Shown here: piece after piece, positions 1-4,620 of the stretch
Numbering within the stretch: the first letter of the stretch is position 1
How the letters are laid out: each line of letters starts with the position of its first letter
From: Caldivirga sp.
GTDB taxonomy: Archaea; Thermoproteota; Thermoprotei; Thermoproteales; Thermocladiaceae
Length of the DNA: 5,582 nucleotides
Reading direction: 5' to 3'
Assembly: GCA_028275645.1 (NCBI GenBank)
Contig: JAPWUH010000080.1
Span: 1-5,582, forward strand
Made by a program: the position numbers and the translations under genes
The notes under the pieces: generated by a model
Told to the model about the DNA's origin: nothing
Databases searched by the model: none
The model's input: the letters and a program-made list of their open reading frames with translations, nothing else

Positions 1-85
1 CCTAGAGAGCCTAAGCAACGGCTACATAAACGAGGCCAAGGGATACCTAGTGGAGATGGCTAAGGCAAGGAGGGCAATAGGCTAA
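1..85 (+). CDS. 3' end of an unidentified gene (partial)
   Basis: Reading from base 2, an open frame of 27 codons ends at a TAA (83-85). The visible C-terminus is LESLSNGYINEAKGYLVEMA followed by KARRAIG, which looks helical and amphipathic with a basic end, as in many crenarchaeal proteins. The rest lies upstream of the window, so the family cannot be named. The codons (cta, gag, agg, ata) match the real genes further on. The gene converges on the minus-strand gene ending at 214. The 128 bases between them hold an A/T palindrome, TATTTTAAAATA (112-123), which could act as a TATA element, but no convincing gene starts about 26 nt from it in either direction. Confidence 0.55.
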   Translation, partial: LESLSNGYINEAKGYLVEMAKARRAIG

Positions 86-213
86 TTCAGCCACATCATC
101 CTATCCCTCAGTATTTTAAAATAATACCATGAGCCGGTAATGAGGTTGCTGGTCTGAGGTTGCGTAATTACAGTTATCTATCGGTAAAATGGTGCCTAAG
201 AAATGTGTAGTAT

Positions 214-528
214 TCATTTGCTGTGGGTGGTTGTTTCTTGTTTGATTAGTGTTTCGTATATTTTTCCTAGTAGGTCATATAGTGTGTCGATTCTTTTGTT
301 TGTTTCGTCAATTCTCCTGTTAATGTTGTTCAGCATATTGGTTATTTCATTTCTAACCTCGGCTATTTCCTTTCTCACGTCAACCACCTCACCCCTTAAC
401 TCCCGAAACAAACCAAGCATTAAAACCACCAAATCCTCCGTAGACAACTTCTTACCCTCGCTTACTTTCCTCAATACGGTCTCCAAGGCGGCGCCAATGG
501 CGGAGGCGAAGACATCAGTACTGGACAC
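214..528 (-). CDS. Small coiled-coil protein of unknown function
   Basis: A 104-residue protein whose start is GTG at 528. An in-frame stop at 547-549 rules out a longer form except through near-cognate codons, and a TATA-like box lies 25-28 nt upstream of the GTG, which fits a leaderless message. Residues about 1-30 form a short helical, Ala/Leu-rich head containing KLSTEDL. From about residue 45 a heptad-like coiled coil runs through EVVDVRKEIAEVRNEI and NINRRIDETNKRIDTLYDLL. There is no signal peptide, membrane segment or cysteine motif. Proteins with this layout (short head, long coiled coil) are common and mostly unnamed in Thermoproteales; they may be oligomerisation or structural proteins, but the sequence shows no function. 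The plus-strand ORF across the same bases is a hydrophobic shadow and should be ignored. Confidence 0.7.
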   Translation of the reverse strand: MSSTDVFASAIGAALETVLRKVSEGKKLSTEDLVVLMLGLFRELRGEVVDVRKEIAEVRNEITNMLNNINRRIDETNKRIDTLYDLLGKIYETLIKQETTTHSK

Positions 529-546
529 GGTGGAGGCATTAAACGC

Positions 547-556
547 TTATTAATAA
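547..556 (-). promoter_or_regulatory. TATA box for the coiled-coil gene
   Basis: Read on the minus strand this is TTATTAATAA, an archaeal TATA-type element. Its start is 28 nt upstream of the GTG at 528, which would place transcription initiation at or very near the start codon (leaderless), the same arrangement as at 1143, 2884 and 3854 on the plus strand. Confidence 0.45.
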
Positions 557-737
557 GGGTTTGGGTGTTGCTGGTGAATTGCATCACCAGTGGTTCTTAG
601 GCCCAGTAGGTGGGTGCGCTATGGTTCCTTCCACTTGTTACAATACTGATTGTGGTTTGTACTACGGTGGGTTAACACAATTAATAGGGGAAATGGGGGT
701 TAACCAAAGGCACTACTCGTCAGTAAGGCTCTTCAAC

Positions 738-844
738 AACCAGCCCCGCGGGATTACATAAGCAGGAGTTCTGCTGGTTCACGTTTTCCCTTTAACGGGA
801 TCCACTTCAAGACTTAGTTTCTTGAGTGTAGCCGCCCTGGGCGG
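738..844 (-). ncRNA. Hairpin-rich segment, possible decayed omega-RNA end
   Basis: Successive inverted repeats sit close together: CCGCC/GGCGG (832-836 with 840-844), TCAAG/CTTGA (807-811 with 821-825), TCCC/GGGA (787-790 with 797-800), AGCAG/CTGCT (761-765 with 771-775), an outer AACCAGC/GCTGGTT pair (738-744 with 773-779) and the palindrome CCCGCGGG (745-752). On the minus strand this train follows a tail-like peptide frame ending at 861, which is the order expected at the right end of a tnpB element (TnpB C-terminus, then structured guide RNA). Strand and identity are inferred; no guide boundary or element end can be fixed. The rest of 556-1110 shows only another isolated 7-bp hairpin (571-577 with 584-590) and no supportable gene. 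Confidence 0.25.
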
Positions 845-860
845 AAATATTCCTTCGTCA

Positions 861-974
861 CTAGGCACGGTATTGTATGCGCACTACGTCCATATCTTCA
901 TTCCCCATGACCCTACATCTCTCTTCACGACCTGGCTGTTTGCCGTTCTTAACGCCTACGCTCTCGATGCCCAT
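861..974 (-). pseudogene. Possible C-terminal remnant of a TnpB-like protein
   Basis: On the minus strand a 37-codon stretch from the ATG at 974 to a TAG at 861-863 reads MGIESVGVKNGKQPGREERC followed by RVMGNEDMDVVRIQYRA. It has coding-like composition and is preceded by an in-frame stop at 975-977, so it is at best a fragment. Its polar, basic, Gly-rich tail followed by a hairpin train (738-844) resembles the C-terminal end of archaeal IS605/IS1341 TnpB proteins, which overlaps the guide RNA. The zinc-ribbon cysteines and RuvC-III residues that should precede it are not present upstream, so the body of the gene has been lost if the reading is right. Chance openness of a short frame remains a real alternative. 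Confidence 0.25.
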
Positions 975-1104
975 TTATTTAAAAAGCTTGCTGGCGGGGC
1001 TGCATATGTTATTCACGGAGCTCACATCCCTCACCTCCTTAAGTCTCCCTATGCTCCACACCATCGCCATAACCTCCAGGAATCCTATCGAGATCCCATA
1101 CCTT

Positions 1105-1120
1105 AAGAAGCATTTATAAT
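1105..1120 (+). promoter_or_regulatory. BRE/TATA promoter of the protease gene
   Basis: A purine-rich stretch, AAGAAG, precedes TTTATAAT (1113-1120). The centre of the box is 26 nt upstream of the ATG at 1143, the standard archaeal TATA-to-start-site distance, so the transcript is probably leaderless. The adjoining A/T bases read similarly on the other strand, but no gene starts there at a matching distance. Confidence 0.6.
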
Positions 1121-1142
1121 TTATAACAGATAATTTACCGGC

Positions 1143-1580
1143 ATGGGTTTCGTGTATGTGAGTGTTACGGTTCGGGGTGTGAGGGTGTCGAGGGACGTGA
1201 GGATGCTTGTCGATACAGGGTCTACCTACATCGTCTTGGATCAAAAAACCATTGAGGAGCTGGGGCTCGTAGAGACGCCTTACGCGGTCGACCTCGTGTT
1301 GGCGGATGGGAGGAGAGTTAGGGCCAAGCTATTCCTCGCGGAGGTGGAGGTTAAGGGGAGGAGGGGCCCTGCCTTTGTAGCCGAGCTGAATGTGCCGACG
1401 CCCTTGCTGGGGGTTTATGCCCTTGAAACGTTGGGCTTCAAGGTGAATCCTAGGACAGGCGAGTTGGAGGAGGTATCGCCCGAAGGCGGGTACCTGCTCT
1501 ATCTATGCCCAGTTCCCCCTCATGCCGGTGACTCAAATCATCCTTCATCTTCTATTGGGCCTTGCCCCATTCTCGGGTAA
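1143..1580 (+). CDS. Retropepsin-like aspartic protease (clan AA)
   Basis: A 145-residue protein. The catalytic motif is MLVDTGSTYIVLD (residues 21-33), with Asp24-Thr-Gly-Ser as in retropepsins. The flap-like region LADGRRV follows at 53-59, and the second-half signature PLLGVYALETLGF (87-99) supplies the hydrophobic-hydrophobic-Gly element that supports the active site. This is the single-domain plan of archaeal clan AA proteases, which work as homodimers with one Asp from each chain; substrates in archaea are largely unknown. There is no signal peptide, so it is cytoplasmic. The family usually ends soon after the segment corresponding to NPRTGELEEV (102-111) and a short hydrophobic end. 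Here a Pro/Ser/Gly-rich tail (about 122-145) continues to the TAA at 1578-1580 and may be run-on after loss of an original stop. The start is fixed by the TATA box 26 nt upstream. It appears monocistronic. Confidence 0.85.
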   Translation: MGFVYVSVTVRGVRVSRDVRMLVDTGSTYIVLDQKTIEELGLVETPYAVDLVLADGRRVRAKLFLAEVEVKGRRGPAFVAELNVPTPLLGVYALETLGFKVNPRTGELEEVSPEGGYLLYLCPVPPHAGDSNHPSSSIGPCPILG

Positions 1581-1587
1581 CGGATCA

Positions 1588-1607
1588 GTGCCCACGTGGC
1601 TGGGCAC
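1588..1607 (+). terminator. Perfect 7-bp hairpin after the protease stop
   Basis: GTGCCCA (1588-1594) and TGGGCAC (1601-1607) pair perfectly around a 6-nt loop, starting 8 nt after the protease stop codon. No T-run follows directly, so it is not a classic archaeal oligo-T terminator; it may protect or end the 3' end of the mRNA. The remaining bases up to 1770 hold no convincing gene. Confidence 0.3.
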
Positions 1608-1770
1608 CCATATCCTCACCGTATTCCTCTCCGAGCGTGGACTAGGTAATCCATGTTTTCATTAATCTAGGCATTTTAAGTGCTGACATTCAGGGAGGTT
1701 GCAAGCCGAGGAGGCATGGAAGAATGTCGCGGCGATTAATAGTGGTGATTGCGGGATTTAATGTGGTTAG

Positions 1771-1778
1771 TTTTATTA
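1771..1778 (+). promoter_or_regulatory. TATA box of the PaREP1 gene
   Basis: TTTTATTA lies about 26 nt upstream of base 1801, predicting a short leader of roughly 10 nt that contains GGGAGGA (1801-1807), a Shine-Dalgarno-like site. This makes the PaREP1 gene an exception here, since the other dated starts look leaderless. The site is 3 nt from the ATG at 1810 and 9 nt from the ATG at 1816, so the second ATG is the better-spaced start. Confidence 0.4.
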
Positions 1779-1809
1779 TGCTCTCCCAGGACTCGGTAAG
1801 GGGAGGATT

Positions 1810-2379
1810 ATGTGTATGGACGCGGCTTTTAGGACTGTCGAGAAGCCGTTACCCAAGCCTACGGAGGAGGGTTACGTAGTGGCTAGGCTCCTTGAGGCTT
1901 TGGTGGAGGCTAGGTTAGCTTTAGAATTTTTAGAGAGAGGCCTTACCAGAAACGCCGCAGGTAAGGCGTTCCAGGCTTGGAAGGCGCTTATGGCCGCCTC
2001 GCTGAGGCTGGAGATAGATAAGCTAAAGACCTTGGCCAAGACAGAGGAGGAGAGGAGGTGGCTGGAGACAACGGCTGTGCCTAGGGTACCGACCTCCAGG
2101 ATGAAGACGCTGGCACATCTATTGGAGGAGATTGGTTATGATGACATATCCCCGTGGACGGACAAGGCGCTCAACCTCCACGACTATCAATACCACGGCC
2201 CAGACCCAGATTTAGCTTTATCTAAGTATACTAGGCGTGAGGAGGCTGCTGCCGATGTGCTTGAGCTAGCTGCCGAAGTGGCAAGACGCGTAGAGACGTT
2301 AAAAAACAAAGTCAAATGGACGGAGGAGCTGGATGAGGCCTTAAGAAAGCTACAGGAGACTCTCAGGACCGTGAAATAG
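1810..2379 (+). CDS. PaREP1 family protein
   Basis: A 189-residue, almost wholly helical protein that I recognise as PaREP1 (Pyrobaculum aerophilum repeat family 1, Pfam PF05942). Family hallmarks are ARLLEALVEARLALEFLERG (about 25-44), the RNAAGKAFQAWKALMAA helix (47-63), KTEEERRWLE (77-86), VPRVPTSRMK (90-99) and LHDYQYHGPDPD (123-134), with a closing helix to the TAG. Length is normal for the family and the gene looks intact. I recall PaREP1 being grouped with the HEPN/KNTase-C all-helical fold, many members of which are RNases or toxin subunits. If the His124 region corresponds to the HEPN Rx4-6H motif, Lys119 stands where the Arg would be, so catalysis is doubtful. The start is 1810, with 1816 as a well-spaced alternative. 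No nucleotidyltransferase partner is nearby. The biological role is unknown. Confidence 0.88.
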   Translation: MCMDAAFRTVEKPLPKPTEEGYVVARLLEALVEARLALEFLERGLTRNAAGKAFQAWKALMAASLRLEIDKLKTLAKTEEERRWLETTAVPRVPTSRMKTLAHLLEEIGYDDISPWTDKALNLHDYQYHGPDPDLALSKYTRREEAAADVLELAAEVARRVETLKNKVKWTEELDEALRKLQETLRTVK

Positions 2380-2417
2380 GGGGATTAGGTAGCGACGAGG
2401 GATTTCAGTAGGTTTAC

Positions 2418-2654
2418 GATCCAAACCACGTGCGCCTAACGAGCACAGGCTAAGCACTGATAAACATGGCCAAGCCCCGCCCCTTCTAGGGGTGGTGTTG
2501 TCCCACTGCGTGGGGTCTTATGCGTCGGGTTTACTACCCCAGCTTTACTGGGTTGTTCAATAACCCCGCAATAGGCGAGGTAACTGTCGAGACCCCCACA
2601 ATGAAACCCCACCCATTAAGGCGGGAAGGGGGTCATAAGTGGGAATATGCTTAA
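2418..2654 (+). pseudogene. Decayed tnpB 3' end (TnpB C-terminal remnant)
   Basis: One frame reads through HVRLTSTG, a TAA (2451-2453), ALINMAKPRPF, a TAG (2487-2489), then an uninterrupted 54 codons ending GEVTVETPTMKPHPLRREG and HKWEYA before TAA (2652-2654). ALINMA resembles the ALNIA-type segment after the TnpB zinc ribbon, and the GEVTVETP...KPHPL end has the look of archaeal TnpB C-termini, which are coded across the guide RNA. The two in-frame stops and the absence of the RuvC core and Cys pairs show a dead fragment. It sits between the PaREP1 and HEPN-like genes, so an insertion once landed there and mostly disappeared. The family assignment rests on pattern memory, without an alignment. 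Confidence 0.4.
2477..2634 (+). ncRNA. Omega-RNA-like hairpin train
   Basis: Four stems follow one another: CCGCCCCT/AGGGGTGG (2477-2484 with 2488-2495, one G-T), CCCAC/GTGGG (2502-2506 with 2510-2514), CCCAG/CTGGG (2538-2542 with 2548-2552), and an outer GACCCCC/GGGGGTC (2591-2597 with 2628-2634) enclosing CCCACC/GGCGGG (2608-2613 with 2620-2625, one mismatch). The terminal CAATGAAACC plus GC hairpin is the kind of structure found at the right end of tnpB elements, where the guide scaffold ends and the guide begins. The stems survive although the protein frame is broken. It is unclear whether it is transcribed; no clear TATA box was found immediately upstream. Confidence 0.4.
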
Positions 2655-2850
2655 TTCATGAGCAATACAGCGGTGGTTTGGCGTTATGTGTAGGTGTGGA
2701 GTCTTAGAAGAGGCATTGGTCTTTATGGCGAGTGAATTATGGGCTGGGCGTCTTTTAGGTTTGTTGTGCGCGGTAGGTGAAGGGTTGTGGGGGTGGATCC
2801 TGCCGTTTACGTGGCTTAGAATCGCACATGCTTTTCATGTTGATTGTCTA

Positions 2851-2861
2851 AAGCTTATTAA
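2851..2861 (+). promoter_or_regulatory. TATA box of the HEPN/PaREP1-like gene
   Basis: The A-rich AAAG (2850-2853, a BRE-like stretch) is followed by CTTATTAA. The centre of the box is about 26 nt from the GTG at 2884, which supports a leaderless transcript from that codon and argues against the TTG at 2869, which would lie upstream of the start of transcription. Confidence 0.45.
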
Positions 2862-2883
2862 CTAGGTATTGGATTTAGATTTG

Positions 2884-3294
2884 GTGTCAGGAGCCTTGGA
2901 CGCCTTCAGCACCCTTGAGGAGGCTAGAAGGATACTGTCTAGGGCTTTTGAAGAGCTTAGGGATGGTGTTAAGAGTGGGGATGCGCTGAGGGTTAGGGAT
3001 GCATGTGAGAAGGGCTGGTTAGCAACAGTTAAGGCTGTTGACGCCTTACTCCTTAGTTATGGTTTTGAGGAGTCTAAGACCCACGTTGATAGGAGGAGAA
3101 AGCTTAGGGATTTGTCGAAGAAGGTTCGTAAGGTTGCAGAGTTGGGGATATACGATAGAGTTGAGGCTAGGAGAAGCACGCTACACAGTGATGGCTTCTA
3201 CAGCGGCATTCTAACGCATGAAGAGGTCGAGGAAGAGCTTAGAAAAGTCGAGAAACTAATAGAGGATGTAGAGAAGCTGATAAAGAGGAATTAA
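2884..3294 (+). CDS. HEPN/PaREP1-like all-helical protein
   Basis: A 136-residue protein from GTG 2884 (141 residues if TTG 2869 is used). Helices are visible as STLEEARRILSRAFEELRDG (9-28), RDACEKGWLATVKAVDALLL (38-57) and a C-terminal coiled-coil-like HEEVEEELRKVEKLIEDVEK. Residues 95-106 read ARRSTLHSDGFY: Arg96-x4-His101 matches the HEPN Rx4-6H RNase motif and sits next to a Gly-Phe-Tyr, as in PaREP1 and related archaeal small HEPN proteins. HEPN proteins are typically RNases or toxins, often paired with an MNT nucleotidyltransferase antitoxin; no such partner is seen, so this is an orphan. Transcription probably starts at the GTG. It is in the same direction as the upstream PaREP1 gene but about 500 bases away with its own promoter, so not in an operon with it. 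The family call is good; RNase activity is inferred. Confidence 0.72.
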   Translation: MSGALDAFSTLEEARRILSRAFEELRDGVKSGDALRVRDACEKGWLATVKAVDALLLSYGFEESKTHVDRRRKLRDLSKKVRKVAELGIYDRVEARRSTLHSDGFYSGILTHEEVEEELRKVEKLIEDVEKLIKRN

Positions 3295-3343
3295 CCCTTT
3301 ATCTCAAGACCTTACCGGAAATGCCAAATGTAAGGAGGGGTTC

Positions 3344-3373
3344 ATGAAATTCATTGAGAGGACGCTTAGCTAA
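3344..3373 (+). pseudogene. Orphan gene start with strong ribosome site
   Basis: AGGAGG (3333-3338) sits 5 nt before an ATG that codes for only MKFIERTLS before TAA (3371-3373). A near-ideal Shine-Dalgarno site in front of a nine-codon frame suggests the beginning of a gene whose body was lost by deletion or insertion. It could also be coincidence in purine-rich DNA. The surrounding 3295-3454 has no other supportable gene. Confidence 0.2.
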
Positions 3374-3454
3374 AACGCACCCGGCAGGGTAGCGGGAAAG
3401 GGCCAGCAGTAGGCTTCACTCCTCGAGACTAGGTTCTTCATCGTTACGGTAGGC

Positions 3455-3736
3455 TTATAAGCATTGGTTCATGTCCATGTCTGGGTAACCCTTTAGTGTT
3501 GGTAGTATTAAGTTGTCTAATGGTGCAGTTCTACGGCTTAGGATACTCATCGTTGACATTAAGGAGATGGGCTTCTCACCATTTGGCGGTATAAGCTTCA
3601 ACGCATCCCAGGTAGTCTCAGGGAACTTGTTAAGGATAAGCCATTCTTCCCATCGGGGCCTGAGCTCCCTAGGGATGGCTGGGAATTGCTCAGTATTGAT
3701 GATCAGAAGCCTGCCGAGACCTTGAATGTCATTCAA
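3455..3736 (-). pseudogene. Gene fragment, weakly citrate-synthase-like
   Basis: The minus-strand frame is open from just below a stop at 3809-3811 down to TAA at 3455-3457; the 93-residue form begins at a TTG (3736). Composition and amphipathic spacing look like true protein: LGRLLIINTEQFPAIPRELR, then RWEEWLILNKFPETTWDALK, then LIPPNGEKPISLMSTMSILS. That order recalls the N-terminal small helices of citrate synthases (a GKLP-type turn, a PEEV helix, LPP...HPM, then V-S-x-L), but it would be only a segment of a protein of roughly 380 residues and the catalytic His/Asp regions are absent. Upstream codons (3737-3808) do not extend the resemblance. The fragment most likely survives from a deleted or transposed gene. 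A genuine small protein starting at TTG is possible, but no TATA box or ribosome site supports it. Confidence 0.3.
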
Positions 3737-3739
3737 GGT
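3719..3739. repeat. Near-perfect 9+9 palindrome
   Basis: ACCTTGAAT (3719-3727) and ATTCAAGGT (3731-3739) are exact inverted copies around a 3-nt centre. The size and symmetry suit either a dimeric regulator's operator or a tight hairpin. It overlaps the 5' end of the minus-strand fragment. No second copy was found in the window. Confidence 0.5.
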
Positions 3740-3825
3740 TCGAGGGGTGAGTTCTAGGTTAGGGTTGTGGCTGAAGCCGTAATGGCCGCCAGAAACACGC
3801 TTTATAGATCACCGATGAATGAACC

Positions 3826-3834
3826 CATATAAGG
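3826..3834 (+). promoter_or_regulatory. TATA box upstream of the 3854 ORF
   Basis: CATATAAGG lies with its centre about 25 nt before the ATG at 3854, the leaderless spacing used by other genes in the window. A second TATA-like TTTATAG at 3801-3807 has no start codon at the matching distance. Confidence 0.35.
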
Positions 3835-3853
3835 TATCCTGGAGACCGAGGAA

Positions 3854-4090
3854 ATGAGGGTGATACCGGTGGGCATTGCATTAACCACCTCTAGGGGTTC
3901 AGGATCACTCATCCCCGGATTAGAAGCGTCATCACTAAGTTATGTTACTGAGAATGGAGGTACAGTAACACTCAGCATACAAATCCCCATGCCGGCTAAA
4001 GCCGAGCAGGGAGGAACAGGCGAAAGCATCATTGAGATCCATTGTGAATATCCCGAGGTAGTTTCCTTAGCGGTTAAGTTATCCAGGTGA
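3854..4090 (+). CDS. Small hypothetical protein, beta-rich
   Basis: A 78-residue ORF that I do not recognise. An in-frame TAA at 3830-3832 limits any extension, and the ATG at 3854 is the codon a TATA box at 3826-3834 would serve. The sequence alternates hydrophobic and polar residues in strand-like blocks (VIPVGIALTT, GGTVTLSIQIPM, ESIIEIHCEYPEVVSLAVKL), with Gly/Ser turns between, suggesting a small beta-sandwich or the tail of a larger protein. There is no signal peptide or catalytic motif. Codon choices (agg, ata, gag) match local genes. It may be the remaining end of a degraded gene rather than a complete protein. The 155 bases after it (4091-4246) contain only a TCATGAA/TTCATGA inverted repeat (4108-4114 with 4131-4137) and no firm gene. 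Confidence 0.4.
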   Translation: MRVIPVGIALTTSRGSGSLIPGLEASSLSYVTENGGTVTLSIQIPMPAKAEQGGTGESIIEIHCEYPEVVSLAVKLSR

Positions 4091-4246
4091 GCAGTTAAGC
4101 GGGAACGTCATGAATTGGGCTGTTTCGGTTTTCATGATTGTTTGTGGTGCTTACTTTTCATTGATGGTTAATCTCCTGTTAGATTTACAAACCCGACCTC
4201 AATACTCTTAATTGGTTACCCTGGGTTTCCGAGATCCGTAGTGGCT

Positions 4247-4372
4247 GGGAGCCGCGGGCGACCGTTGGGGAGCCGCTGCGGTGAGGGGGCTCGGGGCGAC
4301 CGCCGAGAAGGAGACGGCAGGGAGCTCCGCAAGGGGCAATGAACCGCCGCCTCCGGAGAGACGGTGAGTTTC
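4247..4372 (+). ncRNA. GC-rich structured island, omega-RNA-like
   Basis: Base composition jumps to strongly GC-rich compared with both flanks. It contains two direct 9-mer repeats, GGGAGCCGC (4247-4255 and 4268-4276) and GGGCGACCG (4256-4264 and 4294-4302), the stem CTCGG/CCGAG (4290-4294 with 4303-4307), the palindrome CTCCGGAG (4351-4358) and ACCG/CGGT (4343-4346 with 4362-4365). In a hyperthermophile with moderate genome GC, such islands usually mark stable RNAs. The terminal CAATGAACC followed by a GC hairpin mirrors the CAATGAAACC plus hairpin at 2599-2625, and the reading frame across it (GRPPRRRRQGAPQGA) is the basic, Gly/Pro-rich type seen at TnpB ends. I read it as the right end of another tnpB element; a free-standing small RNA is the alternative. 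Confidence 0.35.
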
Positions 4373-4509
4373 CACCCCTCCTACCTGAGGGTTACCGCAG
4401 GGAGAAGGTGAAGAGAGGTGTGTCTAGGCTTAGGGAAATACTTACCGATGAGGATATTAAAAAGATCGAGGAAAGCCGTAGGGAGATGCATGAAAGGTTT
4501 AAGATATGA
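4339..4509 (+). CDS. 56-residue basic/helical protein, possibly 5'-truncated
   Basis: From ATG 4339 to TGA 4507-4509. The N-terminal ten residues, MNRRLRRDGE, are coded by the GC-rich hairpin, while EFPPLLPEGYRREKVKRG and SRLREILTDEDIKKIEESRR through MHERFKI look like an ordinary crenarchaeal protein: a loop followed by one long charged helix. The frame is open upstream only to a TGA at 4282-4284 and contains no other ATG, GTG or TTG, so 4339 is the only start; no TATA box is visible. The likely history is that an element end replaced the original 5' end of a small gene. The helix could be the C-terminus of an antitoxin or DNA-binding protein, but this is a guess; no toxin gene follows. Confidence 0.45.
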   Translation: MNRRLRRDGEFPPLLPEGYRREKVKRGVSRLREILTDEDIKKIEESRREMHERFKI

Positions 4510-4600
4510 CACCACATGGCAAGTCTCGCCCTTTATGGTGTGGTTTGTGGTGAGGTTGTTTTAGTTAACTTAAAGTTTTGGTCTTTTGGTTGGTATTTTT
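4510..4600 (+). terminator. Hairpin and oligo-T termination region
   Basis: CACCACA (4510-4516), directly after the stop of the 56-residue ORF, pairs exactly with TGTGGTG (4546-4552). T-runs follow at 4576-4579, 4584-4587 and 4596-4600 (TTTTT). Archaeal RNA polymerase terminates at oligo-T, so this is a plausible terminator for the gene ending at 4509 and insulates the RNA/tnpB unit downstream. Confidence 0.45.
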
Positions 4601-4613
4601 GCTTCTGGTTATG

Positions 4614-4620
4614 TTTTAAT
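4614..4620 (+). promoter_or_regulatory. TATA box ahead of the structured RNA
   Basis: TTTTAAT lies in a T/G-rich, otherwise featureless leader. Its centre is 28 nt upstream of base 4645, exactly where the 16-bp stem of the structured RNA begins. The contained TTTAA (4615-4619) also matches the type of target-adjacent motif described for some Sulfolobus TnpB proteins, so it might instead mark the left boundary of the element. Confidence 0.4.

Noticed and set aside
203..553. Plus-strand hydrophobic ORF
   Set aside because: It is the complement of the convincing coiled-coil gene on the minus strand; its apparent membrane helices arise from reverse-reading charged heptads.
561..761. Plus-strand 66-codon ORF from TTG
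   Set aside because: Amino-acid composition is atypical, there is no promoter or ribosome site, and it runs into the hairpin segment at 738-779.
822..1119. Two overlapping plus-strand ORFs rich in His, Pro and Ser
   Set aside because: Low-quality composition, mutually overlapping, no start signals; the opposite strand gives a better explanation for part of the region.
978..1244. Minus-strand 89-codon ORF
   Set aside because: Its 5' half is the antisense of the protease start and promoter, and the remainder has no recognisable domain.
2686..2865. 59-codon plus-strand ORF, Trp- and Leu-rich
   Set aside because: The only TATA-like bases upstream are at the wrong distance, there is no ribosome site, no homology is recognised, and it overlaps the promoter of the gene at 2884.
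4110..4211. 33-codon ORF with a possible membrane helix (MNWAVSVFMIVCGAYFSLMV)
   Set aside because: No TATA box or ribosome site, very short, and sits on an inverted repeat; a real micro-protein cannot be excluded, but nothing supports it.
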